From Fretibacterium sp. (GTDB taxonomy: Bacteria > Synergistota > Synergistia > Synergistales > Aminobacteriaceae): a stretch of 33,331 bases of DNA. Below are positions 17,771 to 27,400 of this stretch, one piece after another. Every line of letters starts with the position of its first letter. Within the stretch, counting starts at the first letter, position 1. A program made the position numbers and the translations under genes. Location: assembly GCA_024681935.1 (NCBI GenBank), contig JAIKZX010000045.1, forward strand, positions 1 to 33,331, read 5' to 3'. The notes beneath the pieces are model-generated. The model saw only the letters and a program-made list of their open reading frames with translations, was not told the origin of the DNA and did no database searches.

Positions 17771-18712
17771 ATGAGTGAAGAGATTATGCAAAAAGCGGCA
17801 GTCATCACAGTGAGCGACAAGGGATCAAGGGGGGAAAGGCAGGACACCAGCGGGCCCGCGCTGCGGCGACTTCTGGAGGAAATGGGATGGGAAACCGTTT
17901 ATGCGGCAATTATCCCGGACGAATTTGAGCTTATCCGGTCCGAACTGCTGAAATGCGCGGACAGACTGAAGCTGCCCCTCGTTCTGACCACGGGGGGAAC
18001 GGGTTTTGCCCCCCGGGACGTGACGCCGGAGGCGACGCTGGCCGTCCTTGAGCGGGAAGCGCGGGGCATTCCGGAGGCCATGCGGGCGGAGAGCATGAAG
18101 ATTACCCCGATGGGGTGTCTGTCCCGCGCCGTGGCGGGGATACGGGGGACGACGCTCATCATCAACCTGCCGGGCAGCGAGAAGGCCGCCTGCGAGTGTT
18201 TTGGCGCGGTCCTCCCCGCAATCCGGCACGGGACGGACCTTCTGGCAGGCAGAACAGAACACCCGGCGACAGTGACAGGAAAGATCCTCGCCGTCTGCAT
18301 CAGCGAACACAGGGGTGAGCAGAAGCACCCCGTGGAAAAGATCGCCCTCCGGGCCGGTCATGGAATCGAAGGCGACGCCCACGCGGGGAGCGGACACCGG
18401 CAGGTCAGCCTGCTGGGGAGGGAGAGCGTGGCAAAGCTCCAGCCCCGTGTCAGGGAAAAACTGCAGCCGGGGGCATTTGCCGAGAACATTCTTACGGAAG
18501 GGCTCTGCCTGTACGAGTTCCCGGTTGGGACGCGCCTGAAAATCGGCACCGCGGTCTGCGAGGTCACACAGATCGGCAAGGAGTGCCACGGAGACTGCGC
18601 AATCCGAAAAGCCGCCGGGGATTGCGTGATGCCGCGGGAGGGCATCTTTGTGAAGGTTCTGGAGAGCGGAGAGGCCAGGCCGGGCGACACGCTGGAGACG
18701 ATGAGGATTTAG
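17771..18712 (+). CDS. MogA/MoaB-like molybdopterin adenylyltransferase fused to a C-terminal MOSC domain
   Basis: 313 aa; N-terminus AAVITVSDKGSRGERQDTSGP, LVLTTGGTGFAPRDVTPEAT, NLPGSEKAACECF; C-terminus GIEGDAHAGSGHRQVSLLGRESV, FAENILTEG, CHGDCAIRKAAGDCVMPREGIFVKV. Confidence 0.9.
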   Translation: MSEEIMQKAAVITVSDKGSRGERQDTSGPALRRLLEEMGWETVYAAIIPDEFELIRSELLKCADRLKLPLVLTTGGTGFAPRDVTPEATLAVLEREARGIPEAMRAESMKITPMGCLSRAVAGIRGTTLIINLPGSEKAACECFGAVLPAIRHGTDLLAGRTEHPATVTGKILAVCISEHRGEQKHPVEKIALRAGHGIEGDAHAGSGHRQVSLLGRESVAKLQPRVREKLQPGAFAENILTEGLCLYEFPVGTRLKIGTAVCEVTQIGKECHGDCAIRKAAGDCVMPREGIFVKVLESGEARPGDTLETMRI

Positions 18713-18738
18713 ATTCTCACGTCACAGGGCTGTCCGGC

Positions 18739-19050
18739 TCAGGGCTGTTTTCCGCCCGGTGCCGATTCCACGATGAATATCTCAGAAAAGCCCGTCACCT
18801 CGAGGATGTCCATGACTTCCCCGTTCACGTTGCGGAGCGTCACCCGGCCCTCCTCCCCCATCGCGTGCTGCACCGCCAGAAGCGCGCGAAGTCCCGCGGA
18901 GGAGATGTAGACCACCGCGGACATATCGATGACAAGGCTCGTGGCCCCGCCGATATTCCGCATCAGCGTCTCATAAAACCGGGGGGACGAGTCCGCGTCC
19001 AGCCTTCTTTCGTTTAAAATCAGCGTCAACTCTTTGCCATCATCAGGCAT
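18739..19050 (-). CDS. STAS domain protein (anti-anti-sigma factor-like)
   Basis: LTLILNERRLDADSSPRFYETLMRNIGGATSLVIDMSAVVYISSAGLRALL; ATG at 19050 with AGGAGG RBS preferred over the track start at 19089. Confidence 0.85.
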   Translation of the reverse strand: MPDDGKELTLILNERRLDADSSPRFYETLMRNIGGATSLVIDMSAVVYISSAGLRALLAVQHAMGEEGRVTLRNVNGEVMDILEVTGFSEIFIVESAPGGKQP

Positions 19051-19172
19051 GGCAGAGCCTCCTTTCATCTGCATGGAACGGAGATACAAGGATATTATGG
19101 CAGACAGGGGGGCAAAAATCGAGGCCGGGATTTTCCAACCGGAATACCCATATCATTGTCTTCACTGCCGCC

Positions 19173-19211
19173 TTGTTTTCTTGGGGAAAAAGGCTTATCA
19201 TTAATAATGAT
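19173..19211 (+). promoter_or_regulatory. Promoter TTGTTT-N17-TATCAT with a 7-1-7 palindrome (ATCATTA-A-TAATGAT) over the -10
   Basis: -35 19173-19178, -10 19196-19201, palindrome 19197-19211, upstream of the NfnA-like gene. Confidence 0.5.
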
Positions 19212-19240
19212 TGTGTGTAATTCCATCTTAGAGGGGGAAC

Positions 19241-20152
19241 TTGACTTTGCATAAGATTTTGGAGAAGCGGCGGCTCTCTCACGACGAGGAGAGAAGTCAG
19301 GACGTCTACTACTTCAGGGTGACGGCTCCTGAAATCGCCCGGAACCGCAAGGCCGGACAGTTCATCATTCTGCAGGTTGACGAGACCTACGGAGAGAGGA
19401 TTCCGCTGACCATCGCGGACGCCAATGCGGACGAGGGCTGGATTGCCATCGTGTTTCAGACGGTGGGGGCTTCGACGCTGAAGCTCTCTCAGTTTGAGGT
19501 GGGCGACAACATTCCCGTTATCGTCGGGCCGCTGGGCAGTCCCACAAAGATTGAAAAGGTGGGAACGGTTGTCTGCGTGGGCGGCGGCATCGGAGTTGCC
19601 CCCATGCATCCCATCGTCCAGGCCCACCATGCCGCAGGCAACCACGTGATTGCCATCATGGGAGCCCGCACCAAGGACCTTATGATCTTCGAGGAGGAAA
19701 TGAAGAAGGCCTCCGACGAGCTTATCGTTGTGACGGACGACGGCTCCTACGGCCGCAAGGGCCTTGTGACGGAGCCCCTGAAGGAACTCTGCGAGGGCAA
19801 AGGCGGTCACCCCCTGCCCAATGAGGTCGTCGCCATCGGCCCCCCCATCATGATGAAATTCTGCGTTGCCACCACCCGCCCCTTCAACGTCCCCACCACC
19901 GTGTCCCTGAACACGATTATGATTGACGGCACGGGCATGTGCGGCTGCTGCCGCGTCAGCGTGGGCGGCGAGACAAAGTTCGTCTGCGTTGACGGGCCGG
20001 AGTTCGACGGCTTCAAGGTGGACTTCGACAACATGATGCAGCGTATGCGTGCCTTCCGCGACCGCGAGCAGGCGGACTATCAGAAGGAGAAGGACCACGT
20101 GTGCCGCATTGGGCTGACAAACGGTTCTACCCTTGGAAAGGCGGGTGCGTAA
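19241..20152 (+). CDS. Sulfide/dihydroorotate dehydrogenase-like FAD/NAD-binding protein (NfnA / ferredoxin-NADP+ reductase alpha-like)
   Basis: 303 aa, TTG start; FRVTAPEIARNRKAGQFIILQVDETYGERIPLTIAD, VCVGGGIGVAPMHPIVQ, MIDGTGMCGCCRVSVGGETKFVCVDGPEFDG. Confidence 0.9.
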   Translation: MTLHKILEKRRLSHDEERSQDVYYFRVTAPEIARNRKAGQFIILQVDETYGERIPLTIADANADEGWIAIVFQTVGASTLKLSQFEVGDNIPVIVGPLGSPTKIEKVGTVVCVGGGIGVAPMHPIVQAHHAAGNHVIAIMGARTKDLMIFEEEMKKASDELIVVTDDGSYGRKGLVTEPLKELCEGKGGHPLPNEVVAIGPPIMMKFCVATTRPFNVPTTVSLNTIMIDGTGMCGCCRVSVGGETKFVCVDGPEFDGFKVDFDNMMQRMRAFRDREQADYQKEKDHVCRIGLTNGSTLGKAGA

Positions 20153-20154
20153 CC

Positions 20155-21645
20155 ATGTCTGAACACAAGACGACGGAGATGCTCAACCAGGAGGCAGAAA
20201 AGGTTTGGGCTGAGATTAAAGACAAGACGCTGACCCCCAAGGACCGGGGCACCATCCCCGGACAGGAAATGCCCTCCCGCGACCCCATCCAGAGGGCGCA
20301 CGAGATGGGCGAGGTGGCGCTGGGCTACACGGAGACTCAGGCCCGCGTTGAGGCGGAGCGCTGCCTTGGCTGCGCCGGAGCCCCCTGCACAAAGGGCTGC
20401 CCCGTGGGCGTGCCCATCAAGGACTTCATCGCCCACATCCAGAAGGGTGACTTCAAGGGCGCCGTGGACACCATCAAGACGACGAACCTGCTTCCCGCCA
20501 TCTGCGGCCGCGTCTGCCCGCAGGAGAAGCAGTGCCAGAGCTTCTGCACCGTGGGCAAGATGCTCAAATCCCCGGAGAAGGCCGTGGCCATTGGCCGCCT
20601 CGAGCGCTTTGTGGCGGACTGGGAGCGGGCCCACAACCAGATCACCGTCCCGCAGCCCGCGCCGGACACGGGCAAGCGCGTTGCCGTCATCGGCTCCGGC
20701 CCCGCGGGCCTGACCGTCGCGGCGGACACCCGCCGGGCGGGGCACAGCGTCACCGTGTTTGAGGCGTTCCAGAAGACCGGCGGCGTCATGGTCTACGGCA
20801 TTCCTGAGTTCCGTCTGCCCAAGGAGATCGTCTCCAAAGAGGTGGAGAACCTCAAAAAGATGGGCGTGGAGTTCAAGATGAGCTTCCTGGTGGGCCGCAC
20901 GGAGACGCTGGAGCAGCTTTTGGACCGCGAGGGCTTTGACGCCGCGTTCATCGGAACGGGCGCGGGCCTGCCGAAGTTCCTGAAGATCGAGGGCGAGAAC
21001 CTCATCGGCGTGTTCAGCGCCAACGAGTACCTCACCCGCGCGAACCTGATGAAGGCCTACGACGTGGAGCACGCGAACACGCCCATGTTCCCGGCAAAGC
21101 GCGTGGCGGTCTTCGGCGGCGGCAACGTGGCAATGGACGGCGCACGCATGGCCCTTCGCCTTGGCGCGGAGAAGGTTTACTGCGTCTACCGCCGCACCCG
21201 CACGGAGATGCCCGCCCGTGCTGAGGAGGTCGCGCACGCGATGGAGGAAGGCGTGGACTTCCACTTCCTGGAGAACCCCACCCGCTTCATCGGCGACGAA
21301 AACGGGAAGCTGAAGGCCGTGGAGCTTCTGAGCTACGAGCTGGGTGAGCCGGACGCCTCCGGACGCCGCAAGCCCGTCGCCAAGCCGGGGACGGAGCACC
21401 AGCTTGAGATTGACGCGGCAATCGTGGCTCTGGGCAACGAGTCCAACCCGCTGATGGCCGCCACCACCAAGGGGCTCAAGGTCACGGAGCGCGGCAACAT
21501 CATCGTGGACGAGAACCAGAAGACCAGCATCCCGCGCGTGTGGGCCGGCGGAGACATCGTGCTGGGCGCCGCGACGGTCATCCTGGCCATGGGCGAGGGC
21601 CGCAGGGCAGCCGCCAGCATCAACCAGTACCTGGCCGGGAAGTAA
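20155..21645 (+). CDS. NADPH-dependent glutamate synthase small subunit-like / NfnB
   Basis: About 496 aa from ATG 20155; AERCLGCAGAPCTKGCPVGVPIKDFI, VAVIGSGPAGLTVAADTRRAGHSVTVFEAF, VAVFGGGNVAMDGARMALRLG. Confidence 0.9.
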   Translation: MSEHKTTEMLNQEAEKVWAEIKDKTLTPKDRGTIPGQEMPSRDPIQRAHEMGEVALGYTETQARVEAERCLGCAGAPCTKGCPVGVPIKDFIAHIQKGDFKGAVDTIKTTNLLPAICGRVCPQEKQCQSFCTVGKMLKSPEKAVAIGRLERFVADWERAHNQITVPQPAPDTGKRVAVIGSGPAGLTVAADTRRAGHSVTVFEAFQKTGGVMVYGIPEFRLPKEIVSKEVENLKKMGVEFKMSFLVGRTETLEQLLDREGFDAAFIGTGAGLPKFLKIEGENLIGVFSANEYLTRANLMKAYDVEHANTPMFPAKRVAVFGGGNVAMDGARMALRLGAEKVYCVYRRTRTEMPARAEEVAHAMEEGVDFHFLENPTRFIGDENGKLKAVELLSYELGEPDASGRRKPVAKPGTEHQLEIDAAIVALGNESNPLMAATTKGLKVTERGNIIVDENQKTSIPRVWAGGDIVLGAATVILAMGEGRRAAASINQYLAGK

Positions 21646-21675
21646 GCCGGGACATCAAAACAAAAAAAGCCATGA

Positions 21676-21706
21676 CGGGGGAGGGAAACTTCCCCCGCCT
21701 TTTTTT
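21676..21706 (+). terminator. Rho-independent terminator after the NfnB-like gene
   Basis: CGGGGGAG-GGAAAC-TTCCCCCG stem followed by CCTTTTTTT. Confidence 0.85.
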
Positions 21707-21755
21707 AGGGGCCCCCTCCTCCGCTCCGGCTCTCTGAGCTGACCTCCTCAAATGC

Positions 21756-21785
21756 TATAATGGCCCTGTCACCAGAAGGACAGGG
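21756..21785 (+). promoter_or_regulatory. dnaG leader: TATAAT -10 element followed by a 7-bp hairpin (CCCTGTC-accagaag-GACAGGG)
   Basis: TATAAT 21756-21761; inverted repeat 21764-21785; about 45 nt before the dnaG TTG start. Confidence 0.45.
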
Positions 21786-21830
21786 CGATGCAGAAGGGGG
21801 GCGAGGGGACAGGGATTCCCTGAGCTTAAA

Positions 21831-23705
21831 TTGGCCAACAGCGATATTCAACTCATCAAGGAACGTCTGGATATTGTCGACGTCATCGGCGACCGGGTGA
21901 GACTGCGCCGGGCCGGGAGGAGCTACGTCGGACTCTGTCCATTCCACAACGAGAAGACGCCTTCCTTCCACGTCAGCCAGGAGAAGCAGAACTATCACTG
22001 CTTTGGCTGCGGCAGGGGGGGAGACATCTTTACCTTTGTCATGGAGACGGAGGGGCTGGACTTCCCCCAGGCCCTGGAGCTTTTAGCCGCCCGCGCCGGC
22101 GTGACGCTGACGAAAAAGGCCGGGAAAAAGAAGCTGGAGGGCAACCTCTACGAGGTGACGGACCTGGCGGCGCAGTTCTTCAGCGCCCAGCTCCGCGCGC
22201 CGGAGGGGGCAGCGGGCAGGGCTTACATGGAGCGAAGAGCCCTCACGCCCCAGGACGCCGCGCGCTTTGGCCTGGGCTGGAGCTCCAGCTCGTGGGACTC
22301 GCTCTTAAGGCATTTGAGGGAGGCAGGCGTCAATGACCGTCAGGCCCTGGCCGCCGGGCTCGCCGTCGAGGGACAGCGGGGCGGCCTCTACGACCGCTTC
22401 CGGGGACGGCTGATGTTCCCCATCCGCGACATCGCCGGGCGGGTGATCGCCTTTGGCGGCCGTCTTGTCGACGGGGAGGGCGCAAAGTACATCAACAGTC
22501 CGGAGGGGGAGATCTACAGCAAGCGGCGGACCCTCTACCTGCTGCACGAAGCGCGGAACGCCATCCGTGAGCGCGGGCGCTCCATTTTGGTGGAGGGCTA
22601 CATGGACGCGCTGCGGCTCCACCTCTGCGGCTTCACCGAGACCGTCGCCTCCCTGGGCACCTCGCTGACGGAGGACCAGGCGCGGCTGCTCAAGCGCTTC
22701 AGTGACCGCTGCTACATCTGCTACGACAGCGACGCGGCAGGGCAGGAGGCGACCATCAGGGGGATGTACATCCTCCAGAGCCTTGGACTTGACGTTCAGG
22801 TCATCTCCCTGCCCTCCGGCAAGGACCCTGACGAATTATTGACTGCAGCCAGCGGTAGTGCGGATCCAGCCGCGCGGCGAGAGCGCTTAAATTCGTTTGA
22901 GGAGGCCGTCAAAAACGCGCGTCCCCTGATCCTTCAGCACATGGCCTCCGTCCGGGGCATGCTGGCCTCCCCCGAGACGAGGCGGGCCGGGGTTGAGTCC
23001 CTGATGAGCGGCCTGGTCCAGCTGGACCCTTCGGCCATTGCCCCCTATGTGTCAGAGCTGGCCGGGGCCCTGGAGCTTTATCCTCACGAGTTCTGGCGGG
23101 AGCTGGAGGCCTTCCGGCGGAAGGGGAACCGGACGCCCCGCCCCGAACCGGCCCCGCAGAAGAAGAACGACGGGACAGGCGGGGAAAAAATTGTCCTGGA
23201 TCCCCTGGAGTCCGCCCTTTGTTCCCTTCTGTGGCGCGATGAGGAACTTCGCCGCCGCGTCCGTCCTGAAGAGGTCCTTGCCCTGCTGGACGACGAGCGC
23301 GTCAAGGAGGTGGCGCTGGCTATCCTGATGGAAACGCCGGAGACGCTGGAGGCCCGCTGGCTCAGCCTGGGGGACCGCTGGCCCCTGGCGCTGATCTCCC
23401 GCGGCGACGCCTTCTGCGACGAGCTCACAGACCCTTCCCACGCGGCGCCCCAGCCACGCGGCGAGAACGATTCAAACCAGGCCCGCGCCGTGAGCGATCC
23501 AAACCAGACCCGCGCCGTGAGCGATCCAAACCAGGCCCGCGCCGTGAGCGATCCAATATGGAATGTGGTTTGCTCAGCCCTCAGGCGCCGCCGGGACGAG
23601 GGGCGGCTCAGGGAGCTGGACGCAAAGATGAAGCGCGGCGAGGCCACCGCGGAGGATCTGACGGAGCTGCGCGCCCTCGCCGCGGAACTGAAACGAAGAA
23701 ACTGA
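21831..23705 (+). CDS. dnaG: DNA primase
   Basis: 624 aa, TTG start; zinc-binding CPFHNEKTPSFHVSQEKQNYHCFGCGRGGDIFTFVM, Toprim SILVEGYMDALRLHLCGF, CYDSDAAGQEAT. Confidence 0.95.
   Translation: MANSDIQLIKERLDIVDVIGDRVRLRRAGRSYVGLCPFHNEKTPSFHVSQEKQNYHCFGCGRGGDIFTFVMETEGLDFPQALELLAARAGVTLTKKAGKKKLEGNLYEVTDLAAQFFSAQLRAPEGAAGRAYMERRALTPQDAARFGLGWSSSSWDSLLRHLREAGVNDRQALAAGLAVEGQRGGLYDRFRGRLMFPIRDIAGRVIAFGGRLVDGEGAKYINSPEGEIYSKRRTLYLLHEARNAIRERGRSILVEGYMDALRLHLCGFTETVASLGTSLTEDQARLLKRFSDRCYICYDSDAAGQEATIRGMYILQSLGLDVQVISLPSGKDPDELLTAASGSADPAARRERLNSFEEAVKNARPLILQHMASVRGMLASPETRRAGVESLMSGLVQLDPSAIAPYVSELAGALELYPHEFWRELEAFRRKGNRTPRPEPAPQKKNDGTGGEKIVLDPLESALCSLLWRDEELRRRVRPEEVLALLDDERVKEVALAILMETPETLEARWLSLGDRWPLALISRGDAFCDELTDPSHAAPQPRGENDSNQARAVSDPNQTRAVSDPNQARAVSDPIWNVVCSALRRRRDEGRLRELDAKMKRGEATAEDLTELRALAAELKRRN
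23471..23551 (+). repeat. 27-bp in-frame tandem repeat, 3 copies, inside dnaG (NQARAVSDP peptide unit)
   Basis: Copies at 23471-23497, 23498-23524, 23525-23551; copies 1 and 2 each differ from copy 3 by one nt; partial TCCAA follows. Confidence 0.9.
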
Positions 23706-23740
23706 ACGGGCCCCCGGCGCCTGCCGGACGCAAGACCGTG

Positions 23741-24403
23741 TTATTTTCCCCACAGGCCGCGCTTTGCCCTGCGGGCCTCCTCCTGGAAACGGACGAACAG
23801 GTCCGCATAGCGTGAGTTGGGCTGGATGGTCATCACCTTTGCGTAGCCGCCCAGCAGCAGACGGGCGTTGAACATCCCGCGCCGGATGGCCGCCTCCCCG
23901 TCGGAGGGAGACTCCAGCCAAATGTAGGCCAGATGGCGCTGGTAGCGGTCCAGAGGCGCGACGTCGTACTCCAGCCAGACGTGTTTGCCCGTGAGCTCCT
24001 TCTTGGTGAAGGCGCTGGCCTCCGGGCCATAGAACTGGACTGCCTTGTTGGGGTGGACGGTCTCGGGCGTATCCACGCCGACCAGCCGCACCCGCCGGGA
24101 CTGGCCGTCCACCTCCACCAAAAGGGTGTCGCCGTCCACAACGCGCTTGACGGTCCCCTCCAGCTTATCCCCCACCTGGGCCGTCGTCTTTTTCCCGCTC
24201 GTTTGAGCTCCGGGCGCTTTGGGCTGTTCCGCCGGGGTCTCCCCAAGGAGCGACTGCAGAAGGGCCTCCGGGGAGACGTCATGTCCTGACAGCCGGGCCA
24301 CACCCCACCCCACCAGGACGACCAGAAGAATGACGAGAATCTGTTTCGGGCTCATCCGGGCCAGCTGTGACAGCCTTCCCCGCGTCTGACGTTTTTTTGC
24401 CAT
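23741..24403 (-). CDS. Thermonuclease (SNase-like) family protein with N-terminal membrane anchor/signal
   Basis: 220 aa; VKRVVDGDTLLVEVDGQSRRVRLVGVDTPETVHP, GPEASAFTKKELTGKHVWLEYD, DRYQRHLAYIWL. Confidence 0.92.
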   Translation of the reverse strand: MAKKRQTRGRLSQLARMSPKQILVILLVVLVGWGVARLSGHDVSPEALLQSLLGETPAEQPKAPGAQTSGKKTTAQVGDKLEGTVKRVVDGDTLLVEVDGQSRRVRLVGVDTPETVHPNKAVQFYGPEASAFTKKELTGKHVWLEYDVAPLDRYQRHLAYIWLESPSDGEAAIRRGMFNARLLLGGYAKVMTIQPNSRYADLFVRFQEEARRAKRGLWGK

Positions 24404-24483
24404 ACGGCCGCACCCCCATTAAAATGAATCCTTAAGGTAAAATATACCACGGGTCGTGATTTTTAAAAGAGGAGTGAGTCGTA

Positions 24484-27400
24484 ATGACACACATAGAGGA
24501 GCAAAAACGCCGGATTCAGGCAAGAAGGGGGAACGCCCTGCTTAAATGTCTGCTGGGACTTGTCCTTTTTCTGGCCGTCGCGGGGAGCATCCTTTCGTTC
24601 GTGGATATCGGCGGCAGCCTCATCCTGAGCATCGCGCAGAAGGCGCTGAAGGAACAGCTGAACCTGGACCTTGCGGCCTCCGGAGTCAGCGGAAACCCCG
24701 TCAAGGGCTACACGCTGCATGACTTCACTCTTGCCGCGGGGGGAAGCGGGAAGATCCTCTCAGCAAAGTCCCTGGCCGCGCGGATTAACTTCACCGCTCT
24801 GTTCCGCGGGGCAATCCGCCTGGCGGAGATCGCTGTCGGCGGCGTTGAGATGGATCTGGACCAGTTCATCGCGGACGTTCAGAAAATCAAACTGCCGAAG
24901 GGCGAGGACAGCGGCGGAAGCACGGAGATTCCCATCGACCGCATCAGCCTGGTGGATAGCCGCTTCACCTCCCAATGGGGCACGGTGGAGGTCTCCGAGG
25001 TGGGCGCCAACATTCAGGGCACAGCCCTGGGGGTGGATGTTGACGGCCGGGTCAACGGCGTGCCCGTCAGGGGCGGCGCGGACCTGGACATCGCCAGCGG
25101 CGTCCTCATCAACCGCTCCGACATAAATTTTGGAAAAGGAAAGATACTGGCCACCGGCGGCATCCAGCCCGTCTCCCCCACGGATAAGACCAACACGCTG
25201 AACCTCCATGGCTCCGTACAGGGGCTCGACCTGAAGGAGCTCACCGCGCTGTGGCCCTCCGCCCTCAAGGCGGAGGACTACGACGGGACGGCCGGCCTGA
25301 ACCTTGAGGTCACGGGGACCAGTGAGACCCTCAAGCTCAAGGGCACGGCGAGCTATCAGGGGACAAAAATCAGCGGCTACCCCGTGGAACGGGTGGCGGC
25401 CGGCGTGAGCTACTCGGGCGGGCGCGTGACCGTCAGCGATATCCAGGCCTCCATCCTGAATATCCCCATCAACGGGGAGATCGCCATCGCGACGCACCCG
25501 GGGAAGATTCCCTCCATTATGGTGAAACTGGACGCGCGGGACGCGGCGCTGGACGGCCTGGACAAGGCTCTTCACCTTCCGGAGCTTAAGGGGTTGGGCG
25601 GGCGCATCGCGTCCTTCAACGCCAACATCCAGGGCCCCGCCAACGCCCTGAACGGGACGGTGTCCCTCTCCGCCCCCAGGATCAGCTACCAGGACAAGGG
25701 CCTCACCAACATCGCGGCGCAGGTCAAGCTCAGCAAGGGGGACACGGTGGCTGTCAACAGCAAATTCAGCTTTGAGGGGGCGCAGGGCTTCCTTCAGGGG
25801 AGCGCCGCCTCCCTCCTCACCTCACCGAAGCTGGACCTGACGGCCAACCTCAAGGACCTGGACGTCAAGAGCGTGGCGGAGATGATTCCGGATTCCTCGC
25901 AGTATGGACTGGATGGTAAAGTCACCGCCTCCCTCGCCGTCAGGGGCAGCCTGTCGAACCCTGCCGTCTCCGGCACAATCAGCAGCCCCAGGCTCTCCGG
26001 CTGGGGACAGAAACTGGACAAGCCCTCTCTGGCCTTCTCCTTCGCAAACAACGTCCTCTCCCTTCAGAAGAGCAGCGGGACACTGAACGGCATGCCCATC
26101 CACGTCTCCGGCACAGTGGGGCCCCTCACTTCCTCCACACCGGACGTCAACATCAACGCGACGGTGACTGTCTCCCCCGCGGCGCTGAAGGCCTACGTCC
26201 CCGACATCGACAGCTACGCCCTCAAGGGGAACGTCAACGCCGGCGTAAAAGTTCAGGGCAAACTGCCCAATCCCTCCCTCAGCCTTTTGGCCTCCTCGGC
26301 GAACCTTCAGGCCATGAACATGCTCACGGCCCGGGACATTGAGGTGACGACGGCGCTGGGCGGCGATTTGACGAAACTTGAGAAGATTGCTCTGAACGCC
26401 AAAGCGAAGAGCCTGACGGCCAGCGGCCTCACGCTCACCAACCTGGCGGCGGACGTCTCCGGCACGGCGCAGGAGCTGAAGCTCAACAGCTTCAGGGCCG
26501 AGGTGGGCGGAGCGCCCCTGACCGCGTCGGGCACCGTAAAGACCGCCCCCGCGGTGAACGCCAACATTTCTGTCCGCGGCAAGGGTCTGGATCTGGCGGC
26601 CCTGACGAAGGAGTTTCCCGACCTGAAGGGACAGCTCTCGGGCAAGGCTGACCTGACCTTTGACCTCACAAGCGACGCCAGGGGGAACTCCGGCAAGGGC
26701 TCCATCACGTCTTCGGCAATCAAAGCCTTTGGGCTTAAGCTGTCGGAGGTAAAACTGCCTCTGTCACTGACCGGGAACACCTTCGCCTCCATGGGCGGCA
26801 CGGCGAAAGTCTACGGCGGAAGTGCGAAGAACGACCTGACCTGCGACCTGTCCAGGTCCACCTTCACAGATCAGCTCCAGGCCAGCGGTGTGGACGTCAA
26901 CGCCCTGATTCAGGACATGACGGGCGGGCTGGGCGGCAAGATTACGGGCCAGGGCAAGCTGAACCTGAAGCTCTCCGGCAGCGCGGCCAAAAAACTGAGC
27001 TACTCCGGCAGCGGACAGGCCTCCGTGGGGGCCGGAGGCATCACGGGCTTCAAGTGGCTGGATCTGGCCACGCGCCTCTACGGCACGAAGGGGATTCAGT
27101 ACTCCAGCGTCACCGCGCCGTTCACCATTCAGACGGGCAAACTGATTTTAAAGGCCGGGAGCATTGTCAACGCGACAAAGAACAACCCGCTCTACCTCTA
27201 TGCCAAACTGCCTCAGGACGGGGCCGTCAACTTTGACTCGACGCTGAATATCACGGCGGAGGGCAGCCTCAACTACCAGCTCGTCAACGCGCTGGTGGGC
27301 GGCGGAAAGGGCAGTTTTGAAGGGCTGGCCTCGGTGCTGAAGGGCGGAAAAGGGCTGGAGGACAGCCTGAAACAGGTCCTGGGCGGCGGCTGGAAAGGCG

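Noticed and set aside
20080-21399. 439-aa minus-strand ORF antisense to the NfnB-like gene
   Set aside because: Shadow ORF with repetitive H/A/R/L-rich composition; no motifs.
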